From Planctomycetaceae bacterium (GTDB lineage Bacteria > Planctomycetota > Planctomycetia > Planctomycetales > Planctomycetaceae): a DNA stretch of 64,000 bases. A program made the translations under genes and the position numbers. Positions 44,712 to 53,811 of this stretch are shown one piece after another. A model generated the notes under the pieces. It worked only from the letters and a program-made list of their open reading frames with translations. It had not been told where the DNA came from and ran no database searches. Positions within the stretch are counted from its first letter, which is position 1, and each line of letters starts with the position of its first letter. Location: the NCBI GenBank assembly GCA_021732785.1, contig JAKFUG010000002.1, positions 119,051-183,050 of the forward strand. The letters are read 5' to 3'.

Positions 44712-45458
44712 TGCACACATCCCTGCCAGCATGTCGGTTTCCCACGAGACTTCATCGTCCGCACAGTGCAGAACCGCAGTTGCCGTGCCGTGTCCGCGAA
44801 TTGGAAAAAAGGAGCGGCGATCCTCCCCTTTTATGCACAGGTGTGCGGAGACTCTGGTCGTCGGTACCCTTCCATTTGATGGCTGCTCGCGATGTGTGGA
44901 TCGTCGAACTTCGCCTCGCCAGAGGAGTTGCACCCGTTTGAAGGCGTTTGCAAGAATTGCACGGCTTCAGGCTGGCAGAGGTGATGTGATTCCGGGAGGC
45001 CGATTTTCGGTAGTGTCCTCAATCGAAGCCAGCACCCCGGCTGCTCCGAAGCAGCCGGGGTGCGTTTCGCGATGTCGGCTGTCAAATTAGGGCACGACCC
45101 GATTTTTGAAAAGACAAAGCATGATCTTTTGGCCACTTAGAATTCTCACTTACGAGAAGCAGGCGCTCTGTGAGTTTATTCCCGGGTTGATCCGAACTCC
45201 GTTGGCAAGCGTCAGAATTCAACGCAAGGCGAATTTTTCAAGCCACTTACGAGCATGGATCGGCTGGCCCCTGCGTTTCATGCCAGGCCGCCGTCTCCCT
45301 GAGTGTGGTCCGTCCGGCGCTCCCGGTTTCAGGAATTAAAACAAGGCCAGTTGCTAAAATCATCTCTCTGCCCCTATGGTTGTAGGAGCGTCACCCCATC
45401 GCAGACATCGTTGTCGCGCACGCGGAGGACGCCATTTCGGAGAAAGGCTGCGCCGACA
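44712..45458. other. Long intergenic region upstream of the sigma factor gene
   Basis: About 750 bp. It contains the GCACCCCGGCTGCT hairpin (45032-45063). I see no convincing gene; the frame open at 45106-45339 has no domain and no good ribosome site. It should hold the promoter of the sigma gene. Confidence 0.45.
45032..45063. terminator. 14-bp perfect hairpin
   Basis: GCACCCCGGCTGCT (45032-45045) and AGCAGCCGGGGTGC (45050-45063) enclose loop ccga. No clear U-run follows on either strand, so it may be a palindrome repeat as well as a terminator. Confidence 0.5.
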
Positions 45459-46421
45459 ATGTCCACGGCCACCCGTTCGCGATCTCCTGCCGCGATTCCG
45501 AGTCTAAATCGGAAAGCCGTGCGGCAACGGCTATCACCCGAGCTGATTGCGCGGCTCGACCAACTGCTGGCGGAGCCGATTACCGTCATCGAATCGCCAG
45601 AATTCTTTGATCCGCGGCAGCATGCGGCAATCGTGGCTCTGCTCACCGCGCACGGTAACTCGCGGACGATGGCGGCACCGGCGGGAACGCCCCCTTATTT
45701 GGCCGCGTTGTACGACACCCCGTTGTTGAATCGGGAAGAAGAATTCCACCTCTTCCGCCAGATGAATTTTTACAAGTTTCTGGCCCGGAACACCCAGGAA
45801 CGACTCCGGTCGCGAAACCCCAAAGCCGCCGACCTGGAACGGCTCGAACACGAACTGCGCATGGCGGCGCGGTTGCGGAACCAGATTGTTCAAGCCAATT
45901 TGCGGCTCGTGGTCTCGATTGCCAAAACGATGGTCGACACGAGCAACACGCTCGATGAACTTATCAGCGAAGGGAATGTGCCGCTGCTGCGAGCCGTGGA
46001 GATTTTTGATTACACCCGCGGACTGCGATTCAGCACGTACGCCACCTGGGCGGTCAGACACTGCCTGTTCCGTTTGACGCCGCGCAATCGTCTGCGACGA
46101 AAACGGTTTATGACCGGTATCGATGCGGGCGCGATGGACAGCCGTGTGGCGTCGGTCGAACCCACGGTCAGCGATCGTCAACTCGCGGGAACCAAGGCCA
46201 CCATTCAGACGCTGCTGGGCGATCTCGACAACCGCGAACGGGTGATCGTCGAGCGCCGGTTCGGCCTAGGGCTAACCGACCGACCATACAAGTTCCGCGA
46301 AATCGCCGGCGAATTGCACATCAGCACGGAACGGGTCCGCCAACTGTTGGCGCGAGCGCTCGACCGACTCCGCGTCGTTGCCGACCGTGACGGATTGGAT
46401 TGGGACTCAGCGGCGGTGTAG
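45459..46421 (+). CDS. Sigma-70 family RNA polymerase sigma factor lacking domain 3
   Basis: 320 residues. Region 2 starts around QANLRLVVSIAKTMVDTSNT and LDELISEGNVPLLRAVEIFD and ends STYATWAVRHCLFR. Region 4 is DNRERVIVERRFGLG, then FREIAGELHISTERVRQLLA, a helix-turn-helix for the -35 element. Only about 40 residues separate them, so the third domain is missing. The first 130 residues are proline/arginine-rich and partly helical. Group assignment (general stress or planctomycete-specific) cannot be made. The ATG at 45459 has GGAGAAAGG ahead. Confidence 0.85.
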   Translation: MSTATRSRSPAAIPSLNRKAVRQRLSPELIARLDQLLAEPITVIESPEFFDPRQHAAIVALLTAHGNSRTMAAPAGTPPYLAALYDTPLLNREEEFHLFRQMNFYKFLARNTQERLRSRNPKAADLERLEHELRMAARLRNQIVQANLRLVVSIAKTMVDTSNTLDELISEGNVPLLRAVEIFDYTRGLRFSTYATWAVRHCLFRLTPRNRLRRKRFMTGIDAGAMDSRVASVEPTVSDRQLAGTKATIQTLLGDLDNRERVIVERRFGLGLTDRPYKFREIAGELHISTERVRQLLARALDRLRVVADRDGLDWDSAAV

Positions 46422-46430
46422 TTTTCCACA

Positions 46431-46492
46431 ACCAGCCGGAAGCGCAAGCGCCCGGTGCTTGAATGCACCGGGCGCTTGCGCTTCCGGCTGGT
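46431..46492. terminator. 28-bp perfect inverted repeat
   Basis: Arms 46431-46458 and 46465-46492 are exact reverse complements around loop ttgaat. It lies between the convergent ends of the sigma factor and ABC exporter genes and should terminate both. The AGCGCAAGCGCCCGG core looks like a dispersed repeat unit. Confidence 0.75.
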
Positions 46493-46498
46493 CCAGTT

Positions 46499-48400
46499 TT
46501 ATAACGTCGCATTTGGCGTCTGGCGGAGCACCATCTCCCGATAGACCGACGGCCGTGCCAACAACTCCGTATGCGTGCCGGTTTCGATGATCCGGCCGTC
46601 CTGCATCACGGCGATGAGGTCCGCCTGATGGATCGTACTCAACCGGTGCGCGATCACAAACGATGTCCGGCCGCGCATCACATCGGTGAGTCCCGCCTGA
46701 ATTTTCTGCTCGCTCTCGGTGTCCAGATTGCTCGTCGCTTCATCGAGAATGAGCAGCAGCGGATCGGCGAGGACGGCGCGGGCCAAGGCTAACCGTTGCC
46801 GCTGACCGCCGCTGAGTTTTACGCCCCGCTCGCCGATGATCGTGTCATAACCGTGTGCCAAGCGGGAAATGAACTCATCGGCCTGCGCCGTTTGTGCGGC
46901 GGCGACCACTTCCGCATCCGTGGCGGAGGGGCGACCGAAGGCAATGTTTTCAGCGACGGTCCCATCGAACAGAAACACGTCCTGTTCCACGATGCCGAGC
47001 ATCGTCCGGAAGCTCTCGACATTGAACTCGCGCAGATCGCGGCCATCGAGCATGATGCGGCCAGCGGTCGGATCATAAAATCGCGCGATCAGATTGCAGA
47101 GCGTGGTTTTCCCGGCACCGCTGGCCCCCACGAATGCCACCATGCTGCCCGCGGGAACATCGAGATCCACATGATCGATGATGGGCCGCGTTCCCCCAGG
47201 ATAAGTGAACGTGACCCCTTGCAGCGTTAGCTGTCCGTGCATCTGCACACGATCGATAATCAAACCCCCTGCGGCCCCGGCGAGTTCCCGCGGTTCTTCG
47301 ACAATGTCGAGAATGCGATCCAGCGCAGCGAGACTGTTCTGCAACGTCGCCGCACTTTCCGCCAGCACGGCGAGCGGTTCGAGCAACATCAGCAGATACG
47401 CCAGAAACATCATCAAATCGCCGAGCGACAACTGCTCAGCCAGCACCTGTCGCCCGCCGTACCACAACAACACCGCCGTGGCGATGGGGATCATCAAACT
47501 CCATACGAACTCAACAATGCGGTACGCCCACCAGACGCGGACCTCCTGCCGCGTGAGGAGATTGTTGCCGCGAATAAATCGTCCGGCTTCGCTCCGCTGG
47601 CGGCCGAACGCCCGGACCACGCGCATGCCGCCGAAAGTCTCCGTGGTCTGGGCATCGACATGCTGCCGGGTCTTGCGGACCTGCCGATACAACGGACGAA
47701 TGCGGCCGATCCACGTGCGATGGGTCACAAAGACCAGCGGCAAGAGCACGACGCCACCGACGAGCAAGCGCCAGTCGACCGTGGCAAGAATGGCGAGGCT
47801 GCCGAGCAACTGCACAATCGCCCGCCACGGATTGTACAGCAGCGTGAAGATCAACTCGCCGACGGCACTGGCATCTTCCCGCAACAAACTTGCCGCACCG
47901 CCGCTTTTCAGGGCATGCACGCGATGCAGCGGCAATCGCACGGCATGATCGAACGTCAGCCGCCGAACGGTGAGTTGCAAGCGTTTGGTCGCCCGCGTCG
48001 CCGCCCAGCGTCCCCACAACTGTACGCCCCCTTTCACCACCGCGACGACAATCATGACGATCAGAATGCTCATCAGCAGCCGCATGCGGTCGCCGTGCGA
48101 GCCGATCAAGCCGTCCATCCATGAAGACACCGGCTTGTCGCCGAGCACGTGGTCGACGATCAGCTTCGTCGCCGCGGGAGGGACCAATCCGAGAATCGTC
48201 CCCACGGTCGCCGTCGCCAGCGCCAGCAGCACGCGGCCGCGCTGTTCGCGGAGCATTTCCCAAAACGCACCGAGCAGTTTGAACGCCGACCGTTGCCGCG
48301 GGGCTTTGCGGCCTTCATCCAGCGAGGCATTCGGATCACTGCGCAATTCAGCCGCGCTCTCGACATCAAGCTGGCGGCTGGGAGCAGGGCGGCGGCGCAT
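46499..48400 (-). CDS. ABC exporter, MsbA-like
   Basis: 633 residues (634 if GTG at 48403 is used), a half-transporter with six-helix membrane domain and C-terminal ATPase. Walker A is GASGAGKTTLCNL, the signature LSGGQRQRLALARA, and Walker B LLILDEATSNLD. This matches MsbA/lipid A flippase-like exporters, but multidrug exporters look the same. ATG at 48400 (TGATG overlap with the lolD-like stop) has GGGAG six bases ahead. It follows the LolD-type ATPase gene on the same strand, so they are probably one operon. Confidence 0.88.
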   Translation of the reverse strand: MRRRPAPSRQLDVESAAELRSDPNASLDEGRKAPRQRSAFKLLGAFWEMLREQRGRVLLALATATVGTILGLVPPAATKLIVDHVLGDKPVSSWMDGLIGSHGDRMRLLMSILIVMIVVAVVKGGVQLWGRWAATRATKRLQLTVRRLTFDHAVRLPLHRVHALKSGGAASLLREDASAVGELIFTLLYNPWRAIVQLLGSLAILATVDWRLLVGGVVLLPLVFVTHRTWIGRIRPLYRQVRKTRQHVDAQTTETFGGMRVVRAFGRQRSEAGRFIRGNNLLTRQEVRVWWAYRIVEFVWSLMIPIATAVLLWYGGRQVLAEQLSLGDLMMFLAYLLMLLEPLAVLAESAATLQNSLAALDRILDIVEEPRELAGAAGGLIIDRVQMHGQLTLQGVTFTYPGGTRPIIDHVDLDVPAGSMVAFVGASGAGKTTLCNLIARFYDPTAGRIMLDGRDLREFNVESFRTMLGIVEQDVFLFDGTVAENIAFGRPSATDAEVVAAAQTAQADEFISRLAHGYDTIIGERGVKLSGGQRQRLALARAVLADPLLLILDEATSNLDTESEQKIQAGLTDVMRGRTSFVIAHRLSTIHQADLIAVMQDGRIIETGTHTELLARPSVYREMVLRQTPNATL

Positions 48401-49095
48401 CACGCACTCCCGACAGCGGGAGCAACAACGCTGGTTTCCACCACGCGGCCGTCACGGATGCGCACGAGGTTATCGCCCGGTCGGACGAACTCCTGTTCGT
48501 GGGTGACCACGACCACCGTGGCGCCCTGTTCCTGACACGCGGCCCGCAGGTCTTGCAGAATCAGCAACGAATTCTCGGTATCGAGTTCGCCCGTCGGTTC
48601 ATCGGCGAGAATCAGTTTCGGGCGCTTCAGCAACGCGCGGGCAATCGCCACCCGCTGCTGCTCGCCGCCGGAAAGTTGCCCCGGTCGATGATCGAGGCGA
48701 TCACCCAATCCGAGGCGTTCCAGCAGCGCTTTCGCCCCGCGGCGATGTTCGACCGTGGCCCCTTTCGGAAAGTACGGGACCAGCACATTCTCGACCGCGG
48801 TGAGATTCGACAGCAGGTTGAAACTTTGAAAGATGAAGCCGACATCTTCACGGCGAAAGCGATCCCGCTCCGGTGACGACATCCCGGTGACCGGTTTGCC
48901 ATCGATACGGATCACGCCGGACGTCGGTTCGTCCAATCCCCCCAGCAGGTACAGCAGTGTGCTTTTGCCGCTGCCGGACGGTCCGAGAATGAACGTGAAA
49001 GTGTGAGCGGGAATCTGGCAGTGAATCTCGCGCAAGGCGGTGACGGTGAGCTGACCCCGCTTGTGAACCTTGGACACGTGTTCGACATCAATCAT
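48400..49095 (-). CDS. LolD/MacB-type ABC transporter ATPase
   Basis: 231 residues. Walker [38 protein letters not shown], signature [20 protein letters not shown] and Walker [13 protein letters not shown] follow the LolD/FtsE/MacB family, which partners with MacB-type permeases. No permease lies beside it in this window. Its stop overlaps the start of the MsbA-like gene. Confidence 0.88.
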   Translation of the reverse strand: MIDVEHVSKVHKRGQLTVTALREIHCQIPAHTFTFILGPSGSGKSTLLYLLGGLDEPTSGVIRIDGKPVTGMSSPERDRFRREDVGFIFQSFNLLSNLTAVENVLVPYFPKGATVEHRRGAKALLERLGLGDRLDHRPGQLSGGEQQRVAIARALLKRPKLILADEPTGELDTENSLLILQDLRAACQEQGATVVVVTHEQEFVRPGDNLVRIRDGRVVETSVVAPAVGSA

Positions 49096-49230
49096 GCGTC
49101 ATCTCTGCCGGGGCAACGAACCGCGAATACTCAATCTTAGCGTGCCGGGCAAGGACTTCCGATGGTGAGGGGGAGATTCAGCGGGTTTGTCGGGTGATGC
49201 CCAGTCTTCGTTGTGAACCTCTTCCGTAAT

Positions 49231-49353
49231 TGAAGTTCCAAGTTCCAAACAAATTTCAATGTCAAAATTCCAAACGAAGACCAGTACGTTCTTTCCTGTT
49301 TAGAATTTGGAACTTTACCTTTGTTTGGAGCTTGGAATTTGGAGCTTGGCATT
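49231..49353. repeat. TTCCAA-family palindromic element, copy C
   Basis: Left arm of TTCCAA units and right arm of TTGGAA units with core AAATTCCAAACGAAGA at 49265-49280, identical to copies A and B. It lies upstream of the hypothetical secreted protein at 49493. Confidence 0.8.
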
Positions 49354-49366
49354 TCTTATCAAGTGA

Positions 49367-49396
49367 GGTTCGCCTCGCAGACTCGGCAAACCCTAC
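49367..49396. repeat. GTAGGGTTTGCC half-element
   Basis: 30 bases identical to the right arm of the palindrome at 32680-32755. No second arm is seen, so it appears to be a single-arm copy. It directly follows element C. Confidence 0.75.
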
Positions 49397-49492
49397 TTTG
49401 AAAAGGACGTTCCCCCGTAACTCCTCTTGCCGCTGTGCGACATCTGCCGGTAGCATCGCTGTGAGTTGAGACGAGGCTTTCTGAGAGCGATC

Positions 49493-50608
49493 ATGAACCG
49501 TTCTATTGGTCTGTCGATCTTCACGATCGCGCTGACATCAGCCGTCATCACCACGGCGCAGGATGGCCCCGTCGGCAAGGTCCGTTCGACGACGGTCGAT
49601 GTCGAACTGCTGACCGATCCCAATGGCGGTGCGTTACAAGCGCAGCAGTGGCGGACGCAATTCGAGCAGTTGGGCATCGCGCTGAAGGTGCGGCGGCCGG
49701 TGCTCAACGACAAACCCGACGTGTCGGATCGGGTCGTCGGCACGCTGCGGTATGTCACCGCGGTGGGACAACTCGAGCGGTCCGGAAAAATCGTCTTCCC
49801 GGGGAAGGCGTTCACGTTCAGTGATGCCCCGAAACTCAAAGAATGGCTCGACGAACTGAAAACGTACGGTGCCCAGGGGTCGCCGAACGGCAAGCCGCTG
49901 TGGGGTTTGACGGAGAAGCAGTTCAAGGTCACTTACGATGTGTTGACCGCGGTGCTTAAGACATCGGTCGCGGGGAAAGATTTGCCCGATGCCGTGACCG
50001 CGATGGAACTGCCCGCGAATCTTCCCGTTCGTTGGAGCATCGCCGCCAGGGATTATCTCGAACGCCGTGTGGCGGACGGAAAGATTACGGCCGTGCATGA
50101 TACGGCGGGGTTCAGCAAGGCGACGGTGCTCGCGATTGCGCTCAACGATCAGGGGCTGGGATTTCGGCCGAACCGGACACCGGAGGGGACCATCGAACTC
50201 CTCATTGAACCGCAGGTGGCCGACCGACAAGAGTTATGGCCGGTCGGGTGGCCGGTGCAGCAACAGGTGACTAACGTGCTGCCCGGCATGTTCGTCATGG
50301 TGAATGTGGCCTTGGAAAAACTCCCCGCCGATGAAGTCTTAAAGGACGTGGCGAAAGCGACCGAAACGCCGATCTTTGTGGACCGCGCCGAGTTCGAACG
50401 CCGCGACATCGATCTCACGAAACTGCTCGTGAGTCATCCGCTCAAGAAGACGACATGGAGTTTGGCGCTCCGGGCGATGCTCGTGCCGAAGCGGATCAAC
50501 CGCGAATACTGGCAGGACGAAGCCGGCCGCGGATTCGTGTGGATCACCGCCACCGGCAAACCCCGCGCCGCAGCGGTGAAGGACGTCGGCACCAGCAAGG
50601 CGGAATAA
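49493..50608 (+). CDS. Hypothetical secreted protein
   Basis: 371 residues, unrecognised. A signal peptide (SIGLSIFTIALTSAVITTAQ) precedes VDVELLTDPNGGALQAQQWR, a helical segment with VSDRVVGTLRYVTAVGQLER, and later VALEKLPADEVLKDVAKATE and DLTKLLVSHPLKK. The DKTKL-like ending and length are consistent with a planctomycete-conserved family, but I cannot name a domain. The ATG at 49493 is preferred because the signal peptide starts there; ATG at 49466 would add nine residues. Confidence 0.65.
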   Translation: MNRSIGLSIFTIALTSAVITTAQDGPVGKVRSTTVDVELLTDPNGGALQAQQWRTQFEQLGIALKVRRPVLNDKPDVSDRVVGTLRYVTAVGQLERSGKIVFPGKAFTFSDAPKLKEWLDELKTYGAQGSPNGKPLWGLTEKQFKVTYDVLTAVLKTSVAGKDLPDAVTAMELPANLPVRWSIAARDYLERRVADGKITAVHDTAGFSKATVLAIALNDQGLGFRPNRTPEGTIELLIEPQVADRQELWPVGWPVQQQVTNVLPGMFVMVNVALEKLPADEVLKDVAKATETPIFVDRAEFERRDIDLTKLLVSHPLKKTTWSLALRAMLVPKRINREYWQDEAGRGFVWITATGKPRAAAVKDVGTSKAE

Positions 50609-50652
50609 CGAGCATTCCGCGAAAGCCCACGCGACTGCGATCCTTGGGCCGC

Positions 50653-51684
50653 TTACTTAAAGAACTCCGCCGAGTCCTGATAGAACTCCGGTGACAGTGT
50701 CTTCAGCTTGCCGACGGCATCGGCCAATGCAACGTCAACGACATCAGTACCCTGCAGGGCCACCATCCGGCCGAACTTCTTCTGCAAGACCAGCCGCCCG
50801 GCTCCCACACCCAACCGCGTCCCAAGAACGCGGTCGTAAGCACTCGGCGAACCGCCGCGCTGCAGATGCCCGAGGACCACATACCGCGTTTCGATCCCGG
50901 TGTTCTTTTCGATAATCTCGGCGACAAGCTGGCCGAGGCCGCCGAGCGACACGTGGCCGAAGTCGTCGATCCGCGCGTTCTGCGTCACGAAACCTTCCTG
51001 CTCGGCGATGACGGCCCCTTCGCTGACAACGACGATGCCGTAGGTCTTGCCGGCCGCGCGTCGCTGCTTCAGCACGTCGCACATGGCCTTGAGATCGGCG
51101 GGGACTTCCGGGACCAGAATGTAATCCGCGCCGCCCGCCATCCCGGATTCACAGGCAATCCAGCCCGCGTGGCGACCCATCGTTTCCACCACGATGATGC
51201 GCTGGTGCGATTTCGCCGTCGTGCGCAGCCGGTCGATGGCTTCCGTCACGATGTTCAGCGAGGTGTCGAAACCAAACGTGACGTCGGTGCAACTGAGATC
51301 GTTATCGATCGTCTTCGGACAACCGATGGTGTTGAGTTTGTGATCGTGATACAGACGGTTCGCCACGCCGAGGGTGTCGTCACCACCGATGGCCACGAGA
51401 GCGTCGAGCCCCAACTTCTCGAACGTGGCCAGCAGTTGCTGCACGTCTTCCGGCTTCTTGTAGGGATTCGTGCGGGAGCTGCCGAGAATCGTGCCCCCTT
51501 CCCACAGGATTTCTTCGGTGTTCTGGATCGTCAGCGGCGTGGTGTTTCCTTCGATGGCCCCGCGCCAACCGCGCAACAGTCCCACGACTTCGCCGCCTCC
51601 ATTGCTGACCGTACGGACGACACCGCGAATCACGGCGTTCAAGCCGGGGCAGTCTCCGCCCCCCGTGAGAATGCCCACTTTCAT
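50653..51684 (-). CDS. Phosphofructokinase, PPi-dependent type
   Basis: 343 residues that phosphorylate fructose 6-phosphate. [32 protein letters not shown] and [19 protein letters not shown] are present. The Asp after GGD and the Lys in PKTIDND are the positions that distinguish PPi-dependent enzymes (GGD[DE]T, PKTIDND) from ATP-dependent ones (GGDGS, PGTIDND). The sequence therefore points to the reversible PPi-dependent type like that of Amycolatopsis. It overlaps accC by four bases and has AAGGA six bases ahead. Confidence 0.88.
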   Translation of the reverse strand: MKVGILTGGGDCPGLNAVIRGVVRTVSNGGGEVVGLLRGWRGAIEGNTTPLTIQNTEEILWEGGTILGSSRTNPYKKPEDVQQLLATFEKLGLDALVAIGGDDTLGVANRLYHDHKLNTIGCPKTIDNDLSCTDVTFGFDTSLNIVTEAIDRLRTTAKSHQRIIVVETMGRHAGWIACESGMAGGADYILVPEVPADLKAMCDVLKQRRAAGKTYGIVVVSEGAVIAEQEGFVTQNARIDDFGHVSLGGLGQLVAEIIEKNTGIETRYVVLGHLQRGGSPSAYDRVLGTRLGVGAGRLVLQKKFGRMVALQGTDVVDVALADAVGKLKTLSPEFYQDSAEFFK

Positions 51685-53036
51685 GACCGTTCCTTGCTCA
51701 CCAGATGCTGCTCGACAAACGTTGTGTGCATGCGTCCTTCCACAAATGCCGAGTGATTCAGAATCTGCTTCAGCAACGGGATCGTGGTCTTCACGCCTTC
51801 GAGGACCATTTCGTCGAGACACCGCCGCATGCAGGCGATCGCTTCCGCCCGCGTGGGCTTATGGACAATCAGCTTGCCGATCATCGAATCGTAGTACGGC
51901 GGAATGACGTAGCCCTCGTAGACATGCGAATCGAACCGCACGCCGTGGCCCCCGGGAATTCGCAGTTTCGTGATCTTGCCGGGGCACCCGCGGAAATCGT
52001 TATCCGGGTCTTCGGCATTGATGCGGACTTCGATTGCCGAACCGTTGCAGGGAATGTTCCGTTGCTTCCACGGCAACGGTTCCCCGGCGGCGACACGAAT
52101 CTGTTGCTGAATCAGGTCGGTCCCCGTCACGAGTTCCGTCACCGGGTGTTCGACCTGAATGCGGGCGTTGACTTCGATGAAATAGAACTGGTTGTTCTGG
52201 TCGACGATAAACTCGACGGTTCCGGCGTTCGTATAGTTCGCCGCCTTGATCAACCGAACCGCGGCCTTGCAGATGTCTTCGCGAACGGAGAGCGGCAAAT
52301 TGGGTGCCGGGGATTCTTCGATCAGTTTCTGATGCCGGCGCTGTGTGGAGCAATCGCGTTCCCACAGGTGGAGCACTTCGCCGTGCTGATCGGCGATGAT
52401 CTGCACTTCGACGTGTCGCGGATTTTCGACGTACTTTTCGAGATAGACGCCGGCATTGTTGAAAGCCTTTTCGGCTTCCATCGCCGCGGATTTGAGACCC
52501 GCCTTCATCGAAATGTCGTTACGGGCGACCCGCATCCCCTTGCCGCCGCCGCCGGCCGTGGCTTTGATCAAAATCGGATAACCGATCTTCTGCGCAATCG
52601 CGAGGGCTTCTTCTTCGCTGGTGATGAGGCCGTCGCTACCGGGGACCAGATTCACCTGCGCCGCCTGGGCAATCGACTTCGCCGTGATCTTGTCGCCGAG
52701 GCTCGCCATCGCCTCGGGACTGGGACCGATAAACGCGATGTTGCAACTGCGGCAGACTTCCGCAAAGTGCTCGTTTTCCGAGAGGAAACCGTAGCCCGGA
52801 TGAATCGCCTGCACGTTGCCGATTTCCGCCGTGCTGATGATGTTCTTGATCAGCAGATAGCTTTGGCTGGCCTGGGCCGGACCGATACAGTAGGCCGCAT
52901 TGGCCATCCGCAAATAATCGGCGTTGCGGTCCGCTTCGCTAAAGACGGCGACGGACTCGATGCCCATCTCGCGACAGGCACGAATAATTCGCAGGGCGAT
53001 TTCGCCGCGGTTGGCGATCAGGATGCGTTGGAACAT
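51681..53036 (-). CDS. accC: Biotin carboxylase subunit of acetyl-CoA carboxylase
   Basis: 451 residues, the ATP-dependent carboxylase that charges biotin on Acc[21 protein letters not shown], the ATP-grasp [10 protein letters not shown] and the catalytic block [19 protein letters not shown] are all present. It lies 123 bp after accB and overlaps the phosphofructokinase start by four bases (ATGA), giving an accB-accC-pfk transcription unit on the minus strand. Confidence 0.96.
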   Translation of the reverse strand: MFQRILIANRGEIALRIIRACREMGIESVAVFSEADRNADYLRMANAAYCIGPAQASQSYLLIKNIISTAEIGNVQAIHPGYGFLSENEHFAEVCRSCNIAFIGPSPEAMASLGDKITAKSIAQAAQVNLVPGSDGLITSEEEALAIAQKIGYPILIKATAGGGGKGMRVARNDISMKAGLKSAAMEAEKAFNNAGVYLEKYVENPRHVEVQIIADQHGEVLHLWERDCSTQRRHQKLIEESPAPNLPLSVREDICKAAVRLIKAANYTNAGTVEFIVDQNNQFYFIEVNARIQVEHPVTELVTGTDLIQQQIRVAAGEPLPWKQRNIPCNGSAIEVRINAEDPDNDFRGCPGKITKLRIPGGHGVRFDSHVYEGYVIPPYYDSMIGKLIVHKPTRAEAIACMRRCLDEMVLEGVKTTIPLLKQILNHSAFVEGRMHTTFVEQHLVSKERS

Positions 53037-53159
53037 CGCGACTTGATTTCCCGTTCACTCACCCGCTGGCCATCGCCGGGGACATCGTTACAAGAACGAT
53101 TCACCACTCGATGGAAAGACGGGGAACACTTTCCAAATCACTGTAACGGAAGCTGACGA

Positions 53160-53648
53160 TCAGGGCCGGACCTTGAACAACGCTTGACCGTATTCGACCG
53201 CATCGCCGCTCTTCACAAGGATGGCTTCGATGGTCCCCGCGACATCGGCAGTGATCGGATTGAAGACCTTCATGGCTTCGATCAGACAGACGGTCGACTG
53301 CGGCCCCACCTTCGCCCCCACCGTGACGAACGGCGGGTCTTCCGGCGATTGAGACGAATAGAAGGTGCCGACGGTCGGCGACTTGATCACCAGTAAACCA
53401 TCGTCCCGCGCGGCCGCAGGAGCGGCCGGGGCAGAGGGGGCTGCCGGAGCAGGAGCCGAAACTGGGGCCGGAGCATACTGCATGGGCGCAGCGACCATTG
53501 TGGCCGGGGTTCCGCGACGCAGCCGCCATTGCTCGCCGCCACGTCGCAACGAGACATCGGTCACCCCGTGCTTCTCCATCATCTCGATCAACTGCTGCAG
53601 TTTGTCGAGATCGAACGGCGTAGCCGAAGCGGACGACGGCTCGGTCAT
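53160..53648 (-). CDS. accB: Biotin carboxyl carrier protein of acetyl-CoA carboxylase
   Basis: 162 residues. An N-terminal helix ([18 protein letters not shown]) and a proline/alanine-rich linker lead to the biotinyl domain, in which [20 protein letters not shown] holds the biotinylated lysine (EAMK). ATG at 53648 has AAGGA seven bases ahead; the open frame to 53723 would add 25 residues of proline-rich sequence. It is the first gene of the accB-accC-pfk unit. Confidence 0.95.
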   Translation of the reverse strand: MTEPSSASATPFDLDKLQQLIEMMEKHGVTDVSLRRGGEQWRLRRGTPATMVAAPMQYAPAPVSAPAPAAPSAPAAPAAARDDGLLVIKSPTVGTFYSSQSPEDPPFVTVGAKVGPQSTVCLIEAMKVFNPITADVAGTIEAILVKSGDAVEYGQALFKVRP

Positions 53649-53811
53649 AACGGGTTCCTTTTCCGGCTCCGGACGACGGGGTGTGCGAGCGGGCGGTTGA
53701 GGAGGATTCGGGCGAGGCGGCATAGGTCACACCATTAAAAAGCAGACACGCTGAGCACGTCGTGATTTCACACGCAGCGACGGCAGCATCGCGGTCAAGA
53801 ATGGGGAATTG

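Noticed and set aside
45106..45339. Small plus-strand frame in the gap before the sigma gene
   Set aside because: No ribosome site, no domain, and odd codon composition.
51705..53156. 483-codon open frame on the plus strand opposite accC
   Set aside because: It mirrors accC, which has complete ATP-grasp motifs, and shows no domain of its own.
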